Below, piece by piece: positions 26,691 through 36,156 of a DNA stretch of 64,000 bases. A program made the position numbers and the translations under genes. This DNA is from UBA6623 sp965248235. Lineage in GTDB: Bacteria; Acidobacteriota; Terriglobia; Bryobacterales; UBA6623. The notes beneath the pieces were generated by a model that ran no database searches, was not told the origin of the DNA, and saw nothing but the letters and a program-made list of their open reading frames with translations. The stretch is from positions 124,001 to 188,000 of the forward strand of contig CBDFIU010000004.1 of NCBI GenBank assembly GCA_965248235.1, written 5' to 3'. Every line of letters begins with the position of its first letter. Position 1 is the first letter of the stretch.

Positions 26691-26863
26691 TCCTTGAGCT
26701 GCAATTTCTTCTTCTTCAGCCGCACTTCCTCGGTCTGTTCTTCCGGGGTGGGGAATCGGCTCTCGCCGATTTCATCGAGTCTTTGGCTGTAGTCCGCGTG
26801 CTCTTGTTTCAAGCGACGGTATTCTTCGCTGGTCTCCATCAAGTGCGTTGGGGTACTACCCAT
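26651..26863 (-). CDS. DUF465/YdcH-family small protein with altered C-terminus
   Basis: 70 residues, a short helical hairpin: SEEYRRLKQEHADYSQRLDEI and EEVRLKKKKLQLKDRMQRLL match the DUF465 pattern. The ATG at 26863 has AGGAGG ten bases ahead. The last five residues (TACSGS region) come from a 20-bp tandem duplication; without it the frame would read MQRLLNEEQHEAS and stop at the TAG near 26632. Function of the family is unknown; it is probably still expressed with a changed tail. Confidence 0.8.
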   Translation of the reverse strand: MGSTPTHLMETSEEYRRLKQEHADYSQRLDEIGESRFPTPEEQTEEVRLKKKKLQLKDRMQRLLTACSGS

Positions 26864-27072
26864 GGATGCAATCCCTCCTGAGGAAAGGAAATACCGGATT
26901 CAGAGGCTGTGATCGGCAGAGAGGTTCGGATCGAACGTCCGATGAATTGATGCGACCGCTGCGTCATTCGAAGGCCGAGAACCGGCACCCCAAAACCATA
27001 GCAAAGTTCATCCGCGATTTCAAATTAGCCCGAAGACCCTGAGCGGGTATCCAAGCCCGTAATTGAAAGAAT

Positions 27073-27159
27073 TGGTGCGAACGGGGGGAGTCGAACCCCC
27101 ACGGGCGTTAGCCCACTAGAACCTAAATCTAGCGCGTATACCAGTTCCGCCACGTTCGC
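27073..27159 (-). tRNA. tRNA-Leu (anticodon TAG)
   Basis: Reverse strand. Acceptor GCGAACG/CGTTCGC, anticodon loop ATTTAGG with anticodon TAG, long variable arm typical of leucine, T-arm GGTTCGACT, discriminator A at 27076 and CCA encoded at 27075-27073. Confidence 0.95.
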
Positions 27160-27276
27160 ATGGGGTTCGCCTTGACCCTTCGATTGTATCAACCATGCCC
27201 CGGCGTCCCGGCAAGCTCACGCCCTCGCACTCCGCCGTTTCCTCCGCTCAGGCCGGGCTTGGCGGCCCGTGGCACA

Positions 27277-28335
27277 ATGAACAGCATGGATCTTCGCGCG
27301 AACAAAGGTTGTGTGCTGCAAAAACAAAACGCCCCGACCGCCGCGCTTCTGCTCGCCTCCCTGTGGGTGCCCCTCGGCGGCGTCGCCTTCGCCCAAGGCC
27401 CCGCCTACCTGGCATTCTTCGGCGACAGCGGCACCGGAGACGACCGTCAACGCCAAGTAGCCGCCCAATTGGACCGCGTTGCTGCGGCCGGCAGGCTGAA
27501 CCATGTCTTTCTGCTCGGCGACAACATTTACAACCAGGGCCAGGCAAGGTTTGTCCGACCGAAGTTCCTCGATGTCTATGAACCGTTGTTCGCGAAAAAC
27601 GTCTCCTTCCACGCCGCCCTGGGCAACCACGACGTGCAAGCTTGCGATGTGTCCGCGGCCGATCCGCTCCCGCGAGACGCCGCGGCCTACGAAGACTGCG
27701 AGGTCGGGGTTCAACTCGCCGAGCCGCGTTTCGGCTACGCCGGAGGCAAGCGATACTACAGCGTTACCGGACCCGGCAACCCGCCGCTCTTCGAGGTCTT
27801 CGTAATCGATACCAATACCCTCGCCACTCGACACTTCTTGGACGAACATCACCCTCCCGATCGGGCTCAACTGAGTTGGATCGAGGGGGCTCTTGAAGCT
27901 TCCAACGCGATTTGGAAGATCGTCACGATGCACAATGCGATGCACACGCCCGACCCCGCGACGTTCCTGGGTCTCGAAGGACACAAACCCGAGCGAGGCT
28001 TGCAATTACAGCTCGAAGGGCTCTTTCGGGAGAAGAAGGTCCACCTCGTGACGCAAGGACACAACCATTTTTACGCCCGCCTGCTGCCGCGCGACGGCGT
28101 GCGCTATCTTGTCGCCGGTGGGGGCGGTCAACGGACCTATAGCTTTAAGCCCAAGCCCGGATATGTTGTCCCCAATGCCGACCGCGGGAAGTTCAACCAT
28201 TTCGTTCACGCGCGGCTGACTGAATCGGCGTTTGACTTTTGCATTGTGGATTCCGAAGGCGCGATCAGGGACAGCGGCGGCTTTCGAACCAACGGCGCCG
28301 CGGCTCCCGGTTACGGCTCGAGTTGTCCTTTCTAG
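27277..28335 (+). CDS. Secreted metallophosphoesterase, purple-acid-phosphatase-like
   Basis: 352 residues with a signal peptide (about 20-40, LLLASLWVPLGGVAFAQ). The binuclear-metal motifs of calcineurin-like phosphoesterases are in order: FFGDSGTGD (D50), LLGDNIYNQG (D82), ALGNHDV (N117, H118), VTMHNAMHTP and TQGHNHFY. The order fits small tartrate-resistant-acid-phosphatase types. It probably releases phosphate from organic phosphoesters in the periplasm or outside. The frame opens at 27160 inside tRNA flanking sequence; ATG 27277 is preferred. Confidence 0.87.
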   Translation: MNSMDLRANKGCVLQKQNAPTAALLLASLWVPLGGVAFAQGPAYLAFFGDSGTGDDRQRQVAAQLDRVAAAGRLNHVFLLGDNIYNQGQARFVRPKFLDVYEPLFAKNVSFHAALGNHDVQACDVSAADPLPRDAAAYEDCEVGVQLAEPRFGYAGGKRYYSVTGPGNPPLFEVFVIDTNTLATRHFLDEHHPPDRAQLSWIEGALEASNAIWKIVTMHNAMHTPDPATFLGLEGHKPERGLQLQLEGLFREKKVHLVTQGHNHFYARLLPRDGVRYLVAGGGGQRTYSFKPKPGYVVPNADRGKFNHFVHARLTESAFDFCIVDSEGAIRDSGGFRTNGAAAPGYGSSCPF

Positions 28336-28463
28336 TACTCAGACCATGTGAAAAGACACCTTTCCGCGACCTTGTTGAGAAAGCTTCGATCCGCCATTGC
28401 GGAGGAAACCACTGCCAACCAGAGCCGCATCGCCACGCGACGCGGTCGTGGCACTAGCCCGCT

Positions 28464-28514
28464 CCGTGCATGAGAGGCTCGTCAGGGCGAGCCGCGCGCG
28501 GCTCTCCGGCACGG
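28464..28514. repeat. Nested inverted repeat (structured element)
   Basis: CCGTGC pairs with GCACGG, GAGAG with CTCTC, and GCTCG with CGAGC around a TCAGGG loop, giving a strong bulged hairpin between the phosphoesterase and isomerase genes. No T-run follows, so it is not a standard terminator. It could be a mobile repeat or an RNA structure. Confidence 0.45.
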
Positions 28515-28576
28515 CGCTCCCGTTCCTGCGAAAATAGCTAGGATGTCGGAACCGCTGAACAAGGAGTCATCAAGAT

Positions 28577-29476
28577 ATGAATCGACGTAGCTTTCTTTCC
28601 GGTGGCGTGGCGACGGCGGCTCTGGGGGCCTCGGCGGCCCGAGGGCAAAGCAACGCTCCGAAGTTCAAGCTCAAATATGCCCCGCATCCGGGCATGTTCA
28701 AGCATTCCGCCGGCGAGGATATCCTCGACCAGATCCGTTTCTCCGCCGATCAGGGCTTCACCGCCTGGGAGGATAACGGGGCCGGCCGGCGCCCGTCGGA
28801 TATGCAAGACAAGATCGGCGAGACCCTCGACAAGCTCGGCATGACGATGGGAGTCTTCGTCTCTTTCGGCGATTTCGCGAAGAACGACTTCGTGACCCGC
28901 ACCGACAAGGAATACCAGGACGAGATCCGCCGCAAGATGCGCGACGCGGTGGAAACGGCCAAGCGAGTGAATGCGGTTTGGACTACGGTGGTGCCCAATT
29001 CCGTCAACCAAGAACTCGCCCCGGGCTTCCAGCGGGCCAATTGCATTACCAATCTCCGGGCGATGGCGGCGGTCTGCGAGCCGGCGGGCCTGGTCATGGT
29101 CCTCGAGCCGCTCAATTGGTATGCCAACCACCCGGGCTTGTTTCTGCGGGGTGTTCCGCAGGCGTATGGAATTTGCAAGGCTGTTAATTCGCCAAGTTGC
29201 AAGATTCTCAATGATCTCTATCACCAGCAGATAGACGTAGGGAATTTGATTCCCAATCTGGAAGCCGCTTGGGACGAAACCGCCTATTTCCAAGTGGGCG
29301 ACAACCCCGGACGCAAAGAGCCCACGACGGGAGAAATCAATTACAAGAACATCTTCGCTCTGCTCGACCGGCGCGGTTACGACGGCGTGATCGGCATGGA
29401 GCACGGCAACAGCCGGCCGGGCAAGCAGGGCGAACAGGCCGTGATCGCCGCCTACCGGGAAGTCGACGATTTTTGA
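28577..29476 (+). CDS. Exported TIM-barrel isomerase, hydroxypyruvate-isomerase-like
   Basis: 299 residues of the xylose-isomerase-like TIM-barrel family. A Tat-type signal (MNRRSFLSGGVATAALGASAARG) precedes the barrel. Barrel landmarks: VVPNSVNQELAPG, LEPLNWYANHPGLF (metal-binding glutamate), KILNDLYHQQIDVGNL, HFQVGDNPGR-type segment and IGMEHGNSRPG. These resemble hydroxypyruvate isomerase (Hyi); an exported enzyme acting on a sugar or sugar acid is the safe statement. AAGGAG lies 12 bases before the ATG. A second exported member of the superfamily is at 46714. Confidence 0.85.
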   Translation: MNRRSFLSGGVATAALGASAARGQSNAPKFKLKYAPHPGMFKHSAGEDILDQIRFSADQGFTAWEDNGAGRRPSDMQDKIGETLDKLGMTMGVFVSFGDFAKNDFVTRTDKEYQDEIRRKMRDAVETAKRVNAVWTTVVPNSVNQELAPGFQRANCITNLRAMAAVCEPAGLVMVLEPLNWYANHPGLFLRGVPQAYGICKAVNSPSCKILNDLYHQQIDVGNLIPNLEAAWDETAYFQVGDNPGRKEPTTGEINYKNIFALLDRRGYDGVIGMEHGNSRPGKQGEQAVIAAYREVDDF

Positions 29477-29937
29477 GCCCCAGCCGATCCAAAGGGGCAA
29501 CCGGCTGCGTTGCCCCCTGCTTGAAGAAACGCGGCCGGTCCGCTTCGCGCCGGATGCGCTTATTGATTCGAAGGAACTTATTCGGTCGGCGCTCCGTACG
29601 GCCTCCATTCATTCACAACTCTTGCGCTATAGGGGCCACATCGGCGGCGCTTGGCTGGGCGTGCGGTCTAGACCGGCGATGAGGGCGAGTGACTGACTCT
29701 ACGGCACTAAGTGACTGTTTTCTAATGGTTTGGTTCGGTCGAATCGACGTCGAACCTTCAACCCGGCAGGACCATGGTACGGGTCGACACCCACCTTGCG
29801 ACAAGGTAAGATTGAGAATGGGGAAGGGTCGCTCGCCCCTGTAGGTTTTGACGGCTTGTGCCGCCGAGATCGTCGCGGGGAACTTGCGGGTCGCCCCAGC
29901 CGATGTAAGTTGAGTCGTCGTCGCAAGTTCTTCAAGA
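29477..29937. other. Intergenic region with REP-like repeat, family A copy 2
   Basis: 461 bases without a supported gene. About 29525-29610 is a reverse-strand, mutated copy of the repeat at 15464, sharing the CGGTCGGCGCT, TATTGATTCGAAGGAA and CGCTTCGCGCCGGATGCG blocks; its GGGGACTGTCCC ends are degraded. The remainder shows nothing clear. Confidence 0.55.
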
Positions 29938-31086
29938 ATGTCGAATCAGGTAATCATCATCTCCCCCGATGAAGGACTCGCCAGAGAGCTGCTCGAAGCG
30001 ATTCGCAAACGCTTCTCCGGGCACCGATCCGGTAGTCCTCTCCAACTACCCAACACCGGGAGAGTTGCGCAACTTATTGTACGCCTCCGACGACTCGTTC
30101 AGCGCCGTCATCGTGGATCTAGGCATCCCCGAGCAAGGGCTGGAATTGGTGCGGGCGGTGAGCGAAAGTTTCCCGCAAATCACGGCCATGGCCGCCGACG
30201 TCGTTTCGAAGGCGGAGTCGATTTTGGGAGCGATGCGCGCGGGCGCGGCGGAATATCTGATACCGCCCTTTGATGTTCGGCAACTGCGCGATACGCTCCA
30301 GCAGCGGGCCCGCAAAGAGCGAGCCGCTCGTCCGAAAGGCAAGTTGGTTTGCTTCATGCCCGCGCAGGGGGGAAATGGGGCGTCGACGCTGGCCGTCCAT
30401 ACGGCGAATGCGATTTCTCGCGAGAGCGACGGGAAAGTTCTGTTGATCGATTTCGATTTTCACTCCGGCACCGTCGCGTTTCGCTTGCGCCTGAAGCCGG
30501 AGTTCACGTTTGTTGACGCCGTCTCTCGAATCGACGTGATCGACGAATTATGGCCGAGGATTGTGTCGAGTTGCAACGGGCTTGACGTGTTGCCTTCTCC
30601 GGTCGCGAGCACCGACGTGCCCCGTGAGATGCAGAGCAATCTGCTCCACGAAGTCTTCGAGTCGGCTACGAGGCTCTATTCGTGCGTCGTGGTGGACCTG
30701 CCGAATGCGCTGTTCAGCTCGTCTCGGTACGTCCTGCAAGAAGCCGATGCCGTGTATCTCGTCGCCACCGCCGAGATCATGTCGCTTCACTTAGCGCGCC
30801 GCCGCATCAACCAATTGATGCAGATCCAAGTTCCCCAGCAGAAGATCAAGTTGGTGGTCAACCGCGTCGGCGCCAAGCGAGGCATGGACGCGGCTGATAT
30901 CAGCAAAGTCGTGGGCGCATCGGTCGATTGGCGGTTCAGTAACGACTACTCGGTCGTCACCGACTCCTACGTGAAGGGGACCCTCATTCCCGCGGCTCGA
31001 CCTTGGGGCAAGAGATCGACCAGTTTGCCTTCCACGTCTTGGGCATTGAGCCGAAGAAAGTCGCCAAGAAGTGGAAGTTCCTCTGA
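29938..31086 (+). pseudogene. CpaE/MinD-like ATPase with receiver-like N-terminus, two compensating frameshifts
   Basis: Reconstructed product of about 383 residues. Frame 1 (from ATG 29938) encodes MSNQVIIISPDEGLARELLEAIRKRFSG; an extra G near 30018 moves to the frame running TDPVVLSNYPTPGELRNLLY through the receiver-like domain and the MinD/ParA ATPase (deviant Walker A QGGNGASTLA, LLIDFDFHSG, CVVVDLPNA). Near 30993 one base is missing and the expected end STLGQEIDQFAFHVLGIEPKKVAKKWKFL returns in frame 1, stopping at 31084-31086. Such proteins position Flp/Tad pili and related machines. No tad genes are nearby. Broken, or carrying two assembly errors. Confidence 0.72.
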
Positions 31087-31099
31087 ACCGGCCTCGGGG

Positions 31100-32152
31100 C
31101 TAGCTCGCTTCGATCCGCGGTGGCTCGACGCCGTACTTTTCCGCCGTGCGGCATAGGTTGTCCCAGGTATCGGGATGAATCGGGATGCCGCCGGCTTCTC
31201 GATCGGCGCGCATTCTTTCCTCGGGCTCGCCGGGGATCAGCACTTCCGAAACTCCCGGAGCGAGCCGACTGCTCTTGACGTATTCCACCAAGCCGCGCAC
31301 ATCGTCTTCAAACGGGTCCGCGCCACGCACTTGATTGACGTCGACCAGAGTGAGCATGAAACTGTTGCCGACTCGTTGCGTGTCGGGGTTACTGCAACCC
31401 GCTCCCGAAAGCGCCCCGGCCAAGATGTCTCCGGCCAAGCCGAGCGCGAAGCCCTTGTGACGCGCGAAAGGTAACAGAGCGCCCTCGGGAGGCCCGTAGA
31501 AGTCATTGGGGTCGGTGGTCGGGTTGCCCTCGGCGTCAATGATGCAGCCCTCGGGAACGGCCTCACCGGCGGTGCGCATGTTGCGGACCTTGCCTTCGGC
31601 GATGGTACAGGTCGAAACATCAACCACGATCGGCGAGGCGTCCTTTCTGGGAATGCCGACGGCAATCGGATTGGCGGATAAGCGCCGCTCGACGCCGCCC
31701 CAGGGTGCAACGATCTTGCCGCCTCCATGGGTGTTGGAAAACAAGACGGCGGTCATGCCGGCCTGGGCCGCCATGGCGGGGTATTCGCCGAATCGGCCCA
31801 TGTGACAACACTGCCTTCCGGCGACAATCGCGGCTCCGTTTTCGCGCGCCTTGCGAATCGCCAACTCGGTTGCTTTGCGGCCCATCACTTGCCCAAAGCC
31901 CCAATCGCCGTCGATTACGGCAAACGAGCCGGCCTCGGTGACGACTTTGAACTCGGCTTCGGTGTTGACCCATCCTTTCTCCATCCACTCGACGTAGAAG
32001 GGCAGTCGCATGACGCCGTGGGAATCGTGACCGACGAGATTGGCTTCAACGAGAGATTCGCTGACAATGCCGGAATCTTCGTCACGCGCCCCGGCGGCAG
32101 CGAAAATGGCGGTGGAAAAGGTGATCAGCGCGGAGGATTCGAGAGTAGGCAT
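31100..32152 (-). CDS. Ldh-family (malate/L-lactate/ureidoglycolate) dehydrogenase
   Basis: 350 residues, NAD(P)-dependent oxidoreductase of the LDH2/MDH2 fold, unrelated to classical lactate dehydrogenase. VGHDSHGVMRLPFY contains the catalytic histidine (H45), and AIVAGRQCCHMGRFGEY, PWGGVERRLSANPIAVGIP and PEGALLPFARHKGFALGL are the expected cofactor and dimer blocks. Substrate is a 2-hydroxy or 2-oxo acid, not resolvable here. ATG 32152 is taken over a TTG one codon earlier. Converges on the CpaE-like pseudogene with only 13 bases between stops. Confidence 0.87.
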   Translation of the reverse strand: MPTLESSALITFSTAIFAAAGARDEDSGIVSESLVEANLVGHDSHGVMRLPFYVEWMEKGWVNTEAEFKVVTEAGSFAVIDGDWGFGQVMGRKATELAIRKARENGAAIVAGRQCCHMGRFGEYPAMAAQAGMTAVLFSNTHGGGKIVAPWGGVERRLSANPIAVGIPRKDASPIVVDVSTCTIAEGKVRNMRTAGEAVPEGCIIDAEGNPTTDPNDFYGPPEGALLPFARHKGFALGLAGDILAGALSGAGCSNPDTQRVGNSFMLTLVDVNQVRGADPFEDDVRGLVEYVKSSRLAPGVSEVLIPGEPEERMRADREAGGIPIHPDTWDNLCRTAEKYGVEPPRIEAS

Positions 32153-32280
32153 CAAATTACTGTAGCGGAACGGAATGGTACTAGGCGGGGAAAGACCCCG
32201 CGGCTTCGAGCTTCGAGGGTCCCGGAGCTTGCACGGGTTCCCTACACTAGAAATGGTGGCTTCCGGCCCCGGTTCTTTCT

Positions 32281-33612
32281 ATGTCCGACACCGTGCGATC
32301 GTTGACCGTGCTACCCGAAGAGCAAGAGGAGACGACGGTCGGTAGTTACTTCGTCTCGAACTACCCGCCGTTCTCTTGCTGGGAACCCGAGCACGCCGAA
32401 CAAGCCCGCGCCCGCTTCGAGCGGCCCGGCGACCCAGACACCGCGCTCGGGATGTACGTCCATATCCCCTTCTGCCGCAAGCGCTGTCACTTTTGCTATT
32501 TTCGCGTCTACACCGACAAGAACAGCACCGAGATCGTCAACTATCTCGACGCCATGGGGCAGGAGGCCGAGCGGCTGGCCGAGACGGCCTTCATCAACAA
32601 TCGCAAGATTCGTTTTCTCTACTTCGGAGGGGGGACGCCGTCCTATCTTTCCCAGACACAACTCAGAGACCTGGCCGCGCGACTGCGCAAAGCATTCCCG
32701 TGGAACGAAGCCGAGGAGATCGCCTTTGAGTGCGAGCCGGGCACCCTGACCGAGAAGAAAGTGCATACCCTGCGCGAGCTCGGCATTACGCGTCTCAGCC
32801 TGGGCGTTGAGAACTTCGACGATCACATTCTGGAACTCAACAATCGCGCCCATCGCTCGATGGAAATTCATCGCGCCTATGATTGGATTCGAGCCGCCGG
32901 GTTCCCTCAGGTCAATATCGACTTGATCGCGGGGATGATCGGCGAGACCGACGAGAACTGGCACCGTGTTGTCGAGAAGGCGATCGAGATGAACGCCGAC
33001 GCCGTGACCGTTTACCAAATGGAGGTCCCTCCCAACACGACCATCTATCGGGAAATGCGCGACGAAGGCCGAGCCGCCGCTCCCGTCGCCAATTGGAAGA
33101 CCAAGCGCCGCTGGGTGGCGCGGGCCTTCGCCGCTCTCGAACAAGCCGGTTACACAATCGGCAGTGCCTACACCGCGGTCAAGGACCCGGCGCGCACGAA
33201 GTTCGTCTACCGCGACGCCCTGTGGTCGGGCGCCGACATGCTGGCGGTGGGGGTGTCCGGGTTCGGGCATCTCGACGGCGTGCACTACCAAAACGAAATC
33301 CACATGGATCCGTATCTGGCGGCGGTTCAGGAAGGGCGATTGCCGGTTTGGCGAGCGGTCGAGATGACCGACGAGGAGAAGCTGATCCGTCAGTTTGTGC
33401 TGCAAATGAAGCTCGGGCGAATTTCGACCGATGTTTTCCGGAGCCGCTTCGGCGTGGACGTGAACGAGCGCTGGGGGCCCGTATTTTGCGAATACGAACA
33501 AGCCGGTTGGCTGCGGCGCCGGAACGGCACGATCGAGTTGACTCGAGATGGGCTGATGCAGGTGGATCGGCTGTTGCACGCGTTCTTCTTGGAAAGGCAT
33601 CGCGCGGCATGA
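32281..33612 (+). CDS. Radical SAM protein, HemN/HemW-like (coproporphyrinogen oxidase family)
   Basis: 443 residues. The [4Fe-4S]-SAM motif C65-x3-C69-x2-C72 lies in VHIPFCRKRCHFCYF, followed by LYFGGGTPSYL, FECEPGT, LSLGVENFDD and NIDLIAGMIGET, and a C-terminal HemN_C-like domain. The core places it in the coproporphyrinogen-oxidase-like family, which includes HemN, the haem chaperone HemW, and tailored enzymes such as HutW. The long N-terminal extension (about 55 residues) and the absence of haem genes nearby argue against calling it HemN. Probably a specialised radical SAM enzyme or haem-handling protein. Confidence 0.78.
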   Translation: MSDTVRSLTVLPEEQEETTVGSYFVSNYPPFSCWEPEHAEQARARFERPGDPDTALGMYVHIPFCRKRCHFCYFRVYTDKNSTEIVNYLDAMGQEAERLAETAFINNRKIRFLYFGGGTPSYLSQTQLRDLAARLRKAFPWNEAEEIAFECEPGTLTEKKVHTLRELGITRLSLGVENFDDHILELNNRAHRSMEIHRAYDWIRAAGFPQVNIDLIAGMIGETDENWHRVVEKAIEMNADAVTVYQMEVPPNTTIYREMRDEGRAAAPVANWKTKRRWVARAFAALEQAGYTIGSAYTAVKDPARTKFVYRDALWSGADMLAVGVSGFGHLDGVHYQNEIHMDPYLAAVQEGRLPVWRAVEMTDEEKLIRQFVLQMKLGRISTDVFRSRFGVDVNERWGPVFCEYEQAGWLRRRNGTIELTRDGLMQVDRLLHAFFLERHRAA

Positions 33613-33691
33613 ACCGTGCCGGATTGCACGTCACAGGCGCGTCGCGCACTACGATCGGCTCCTGATCGGCTACACTAACCCTCGGCCCGAG

Positions 33692-34844
33692 ATGAATCCA
33701 GTCGCTCTACACGTCGGTCGGTTCTTGCTGCTCGTTGTCGTGACCGCATCCATGCCGGCTGCCGAGGAGTGGACTCGCTTCCGCGGCCCCAATGGCTCCG
33801 GGGTTGCCGACGGCGCCGGATTTCCTGTTACGTTCGGCCCTGACAAGAACGTTCGGTGGAAATCGGCAATGCGGGCGGGTAAGTCATCCCCGGTCTTAAC
33901 CGCCCGCCGCGTTTTCTTGACCTCTTATAGCGACGACAAGCTCTACACCCAATGCTTCGACCGCGAGACCGGCACGTTGCTGTGGGAGCGATCGGTTGGA
34001 CGTCGCCGCAAAGCGCTGCTGCATCAGTTGAATGAGCCGGCGTCGGTCAGCCCGGTGACCGACGGCCGCAATGTGTACGTCTTCTTCGAGGATAGGGGTC
34101 TGCTTTCCTACGACGAAGAGGGTGAGTTGCGTTGGAGTACTCCGTTGGGGCCGTTCTTGAACGAGCAGGGCCTGGGGGCCTCGCCCATTCTGGTCGACGG
34201 CTTGCTTGTTCTTCAGGTGGATCACGCCGCGGGTTCCTACATTGCCGCTTTCGACGCCTCGAACGGCGAAACGAAGTGGAAGACGGATCGCGCCGAAACC
34301 GATAGTTGGACAACGCCGTTGGTTCATCGCATGGGTGAGACGTCGCGCATCATAACGGTCAGTACTCGGCTGATTGGGGCTTACGAGCCGGCCAACGGTC
34401 GGCGCACGTTGACCGAAGAAGGCGCGGCCGGCGTGATGGTCGCCAGTCCCGTGCTCGCCGGCGACACGGTCTACGCGTTTGGATACAACTTCGAGACGGC
34501 GCCGCCATTCGCCGGGACGCTCGCCGCCGCTGGTCTATGACGGTGTCCTCTATTTCGTCAAGAACGGCGGTATTTTGGCCGCGATTGACGCCGAGACCGG
34601 GCAAGAGTTGAAGAAGGGTCGGCTCAAGGGCGCGATCGACGGGTACTCTGCCTCGCCCGTCGCGGCGGACGGCAAAATCTATTTTCCAAGCGAAAGCGGC
34701 AAGGTCTCGGTCGTTAAGCCGGGCGCCGATTGGGAGGTGATCGCCGTAAACGATTTGAATGACGGCGTATATGCCACCCCGGCGCTGTCCGACGGGACGA
34801 TCTTCTTGCGGACCGACTCTTGGCTCTATTGTTTCGCGGATTGA
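33692..34844 (+). pseudogene. PQQ-repeat (BamB-like) exported protein with internal deletion and frameshift
   Basis: Frame A (33692-34540) has a signal peptide and beta-propeller repeats typical of outer-membrane-assembly BamB-like proteins (EWTRFRGPNGSGVADG, SPVLTARRVFLTSY, TGTLLWERSVG). At about 34500 the text FETAPPFAGTL jumps to RSPPLVYDGVLYFVKNGGIL in another frame, which ends correctly at 34844. Homologues I recall have an insert with EF-hand-like sequence at this point, so tens of codons appear deleted with loss of frame. Confidence 0.7.
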
Positions 34845-34945
34845 GGAGAGTTCATCGCGGTTGTGTGAGGCCTCGGGTCTACGCCGGAACCTTGACGAGC
34901 AAGCCCGGCAGTCGTTCTCCCTCCCCGAGTTTCCCCTGGCTCTTG

Positions 34946-35170
34946 TCACTTTTCAGCGGTCGCCTCTCCGCTTGAAAACCTCTTGGTGACCTCCAGAATC
35001 AAGCTGCTCGTTAGCTTTGCCCGTTCCACTGTGCCAACAAAGCGCCCGACCGCATCGGTTACAGGCAAGCTGTTCAGCTTGAGTTCTTCCATCGCTTGAA
35101 GTGCTTCCCGTTTTGAAGTTTCCGCCGTCACAGCATCGTCGGCGGAAACGAATCCAGGCAGTCGGGTCAA
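34946..35170 (-). pseudogene. CBS-domain C-terminal fragment
   Basis: About 75 codons; ALQAMEELKLNSLPVTDAVGRFVGTVERAKLTSSLILEV is one CBS motif. The frame stays open upstream to about 35220 without a credible start; the only candidate is a TTG at 35170. Looks like the 3' end of a larger gene (for example a CBS-containing protease or voltage channel) whose front is gone. Confidence 0.55.
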
Positions 35171-35204
35171 ATCGCCATGGAAGGTTCCGGGTATCGCGGC
35201 CGCG

Positions 35205-35411
35205 CTATTCCGGCAGTGCGAAAGAGATGATGTTCGGGCCGGCGGCGATGGCGATATATTGGACGCCGTCGATTTCGTAGGTCATCGGCGAAGCGCCCCA
35301 GCGCTGATTGGTTTGGAAACTCCACAAGGCATCACCCGTCTTTGCGTCGACGACGCCATAACCTTCATAATCGAGACCCATGCAGCACCTCCCTTCAGTC
35401 GCCATGCTCAT
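35205..35411 (-). pseudogene. PQQ-dependent dehydrogenase C-terminal fragment
   Basis: 68 codons; GYGVVDAKTGDALWSFQTNQRWGASPMTYEIDGVQYIAIAAG is the last propeller blade of quinoprotein alcohol/glucose dehydrogenases. No signal, haem or catalytic parts remain. It adjoins the CBS fragment and other damaged genes. Confidence 0.65.
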
Positions 35412-35487
35412 GACGACTCGGTTAACACCCTTTCAGAAGCAATTCGACTTCCATTTTCATCGAGGGGAGGAGTCGGAAATGTTCCCG

Positions 35488-35960
35488 TTAGCGACGCCTC
35501 GTTGCATTGGTTCTGTAGATCGTTCGATATCGGGAAGAAGCCCCGACGGCGCTGCCCGCGGCCGCCCCCGCCGCTGTCAAGGCAAGAATCGTGGTGGCCG
35601 GTTTAGCCCCTTGGCCTTCATCGAAGAGGTTCGCGGCCGAAGCCACTCCTCCACCGGCGAGCATCCCCACGCCTGCTCCAATGGCCAAACCCAACAAGAT
35701 CTTTCTCTTCCGCCTGCCTCGATCCGATGAACTGACCCGCAGCACATCCCCACGGGGGACCGTGACCTCGTTGTGTTTCACTCGAAGCGAAATCGCTTCC
35801 TCCGAAAAACCGACAAACGCCCCTTGGAGGGATTTGGCATTGATCTGAACGACCTGAATCAGCTGTTCCGCCGTCAACTGCTTGAGGTTCTCCCAGGATT
35901 GCTCGACAGCCCGATGTTCTGGGTGAAGAGAAAGATACCGATCACAGCCATCCAGCGCAT
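35488..35960 (-). pseudogene. Secreted hypothetical protein, frameshift in the signal-peptide junction
   Basis: A signal-like start MRWMAVIGIFLFTQNIGLSS at 35960 is out of frame with the body QSWENLKQLTAEQLIQVVQINAKSLQGAFVGFSEEAISLRVKHNEVTVPRGDVLRVSS, which is a family I associate with Acidobacteria. The body continues with a hydrophobic glycine-rich segment (ILLGLAIGAGVGMLAGGGVASAA) and ends in RYRTIYR. A one-base change near 35905 would join the parts. Function unknown. Confidence 0.6.
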
Positions 35961-36156
35961 GACTTGGGCATGGTAGCAATTCGCCGGCGGCCGCACCGCC
36001 TGAAGGAGCGCCCTATTTAGGCAACCTAAGCTCGGTGAACAGACGGGGAACCGGGCTACTTGTACATTCGTGTCGCATCGCGGGCCGCGGAGTTTTCCGG
36101 GGGCGGGTAATGGTCGCGGCTGTGGGTCGGTCACTGTCGGGGGGTTCGGCGCATCG

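Noticed and set aside
28457..28520. Group II intron domain V
   Set aside because: The nested hairpin does not fit the domain V consensus and no maturase is nearby.
28538..29608. Long reverse-strand open frame opposite the TIM-barrel gene
   Set aside because: It mirrors the codon structure of the real gene, and its start lies in the REP-like repeat; no domain is recognisable.
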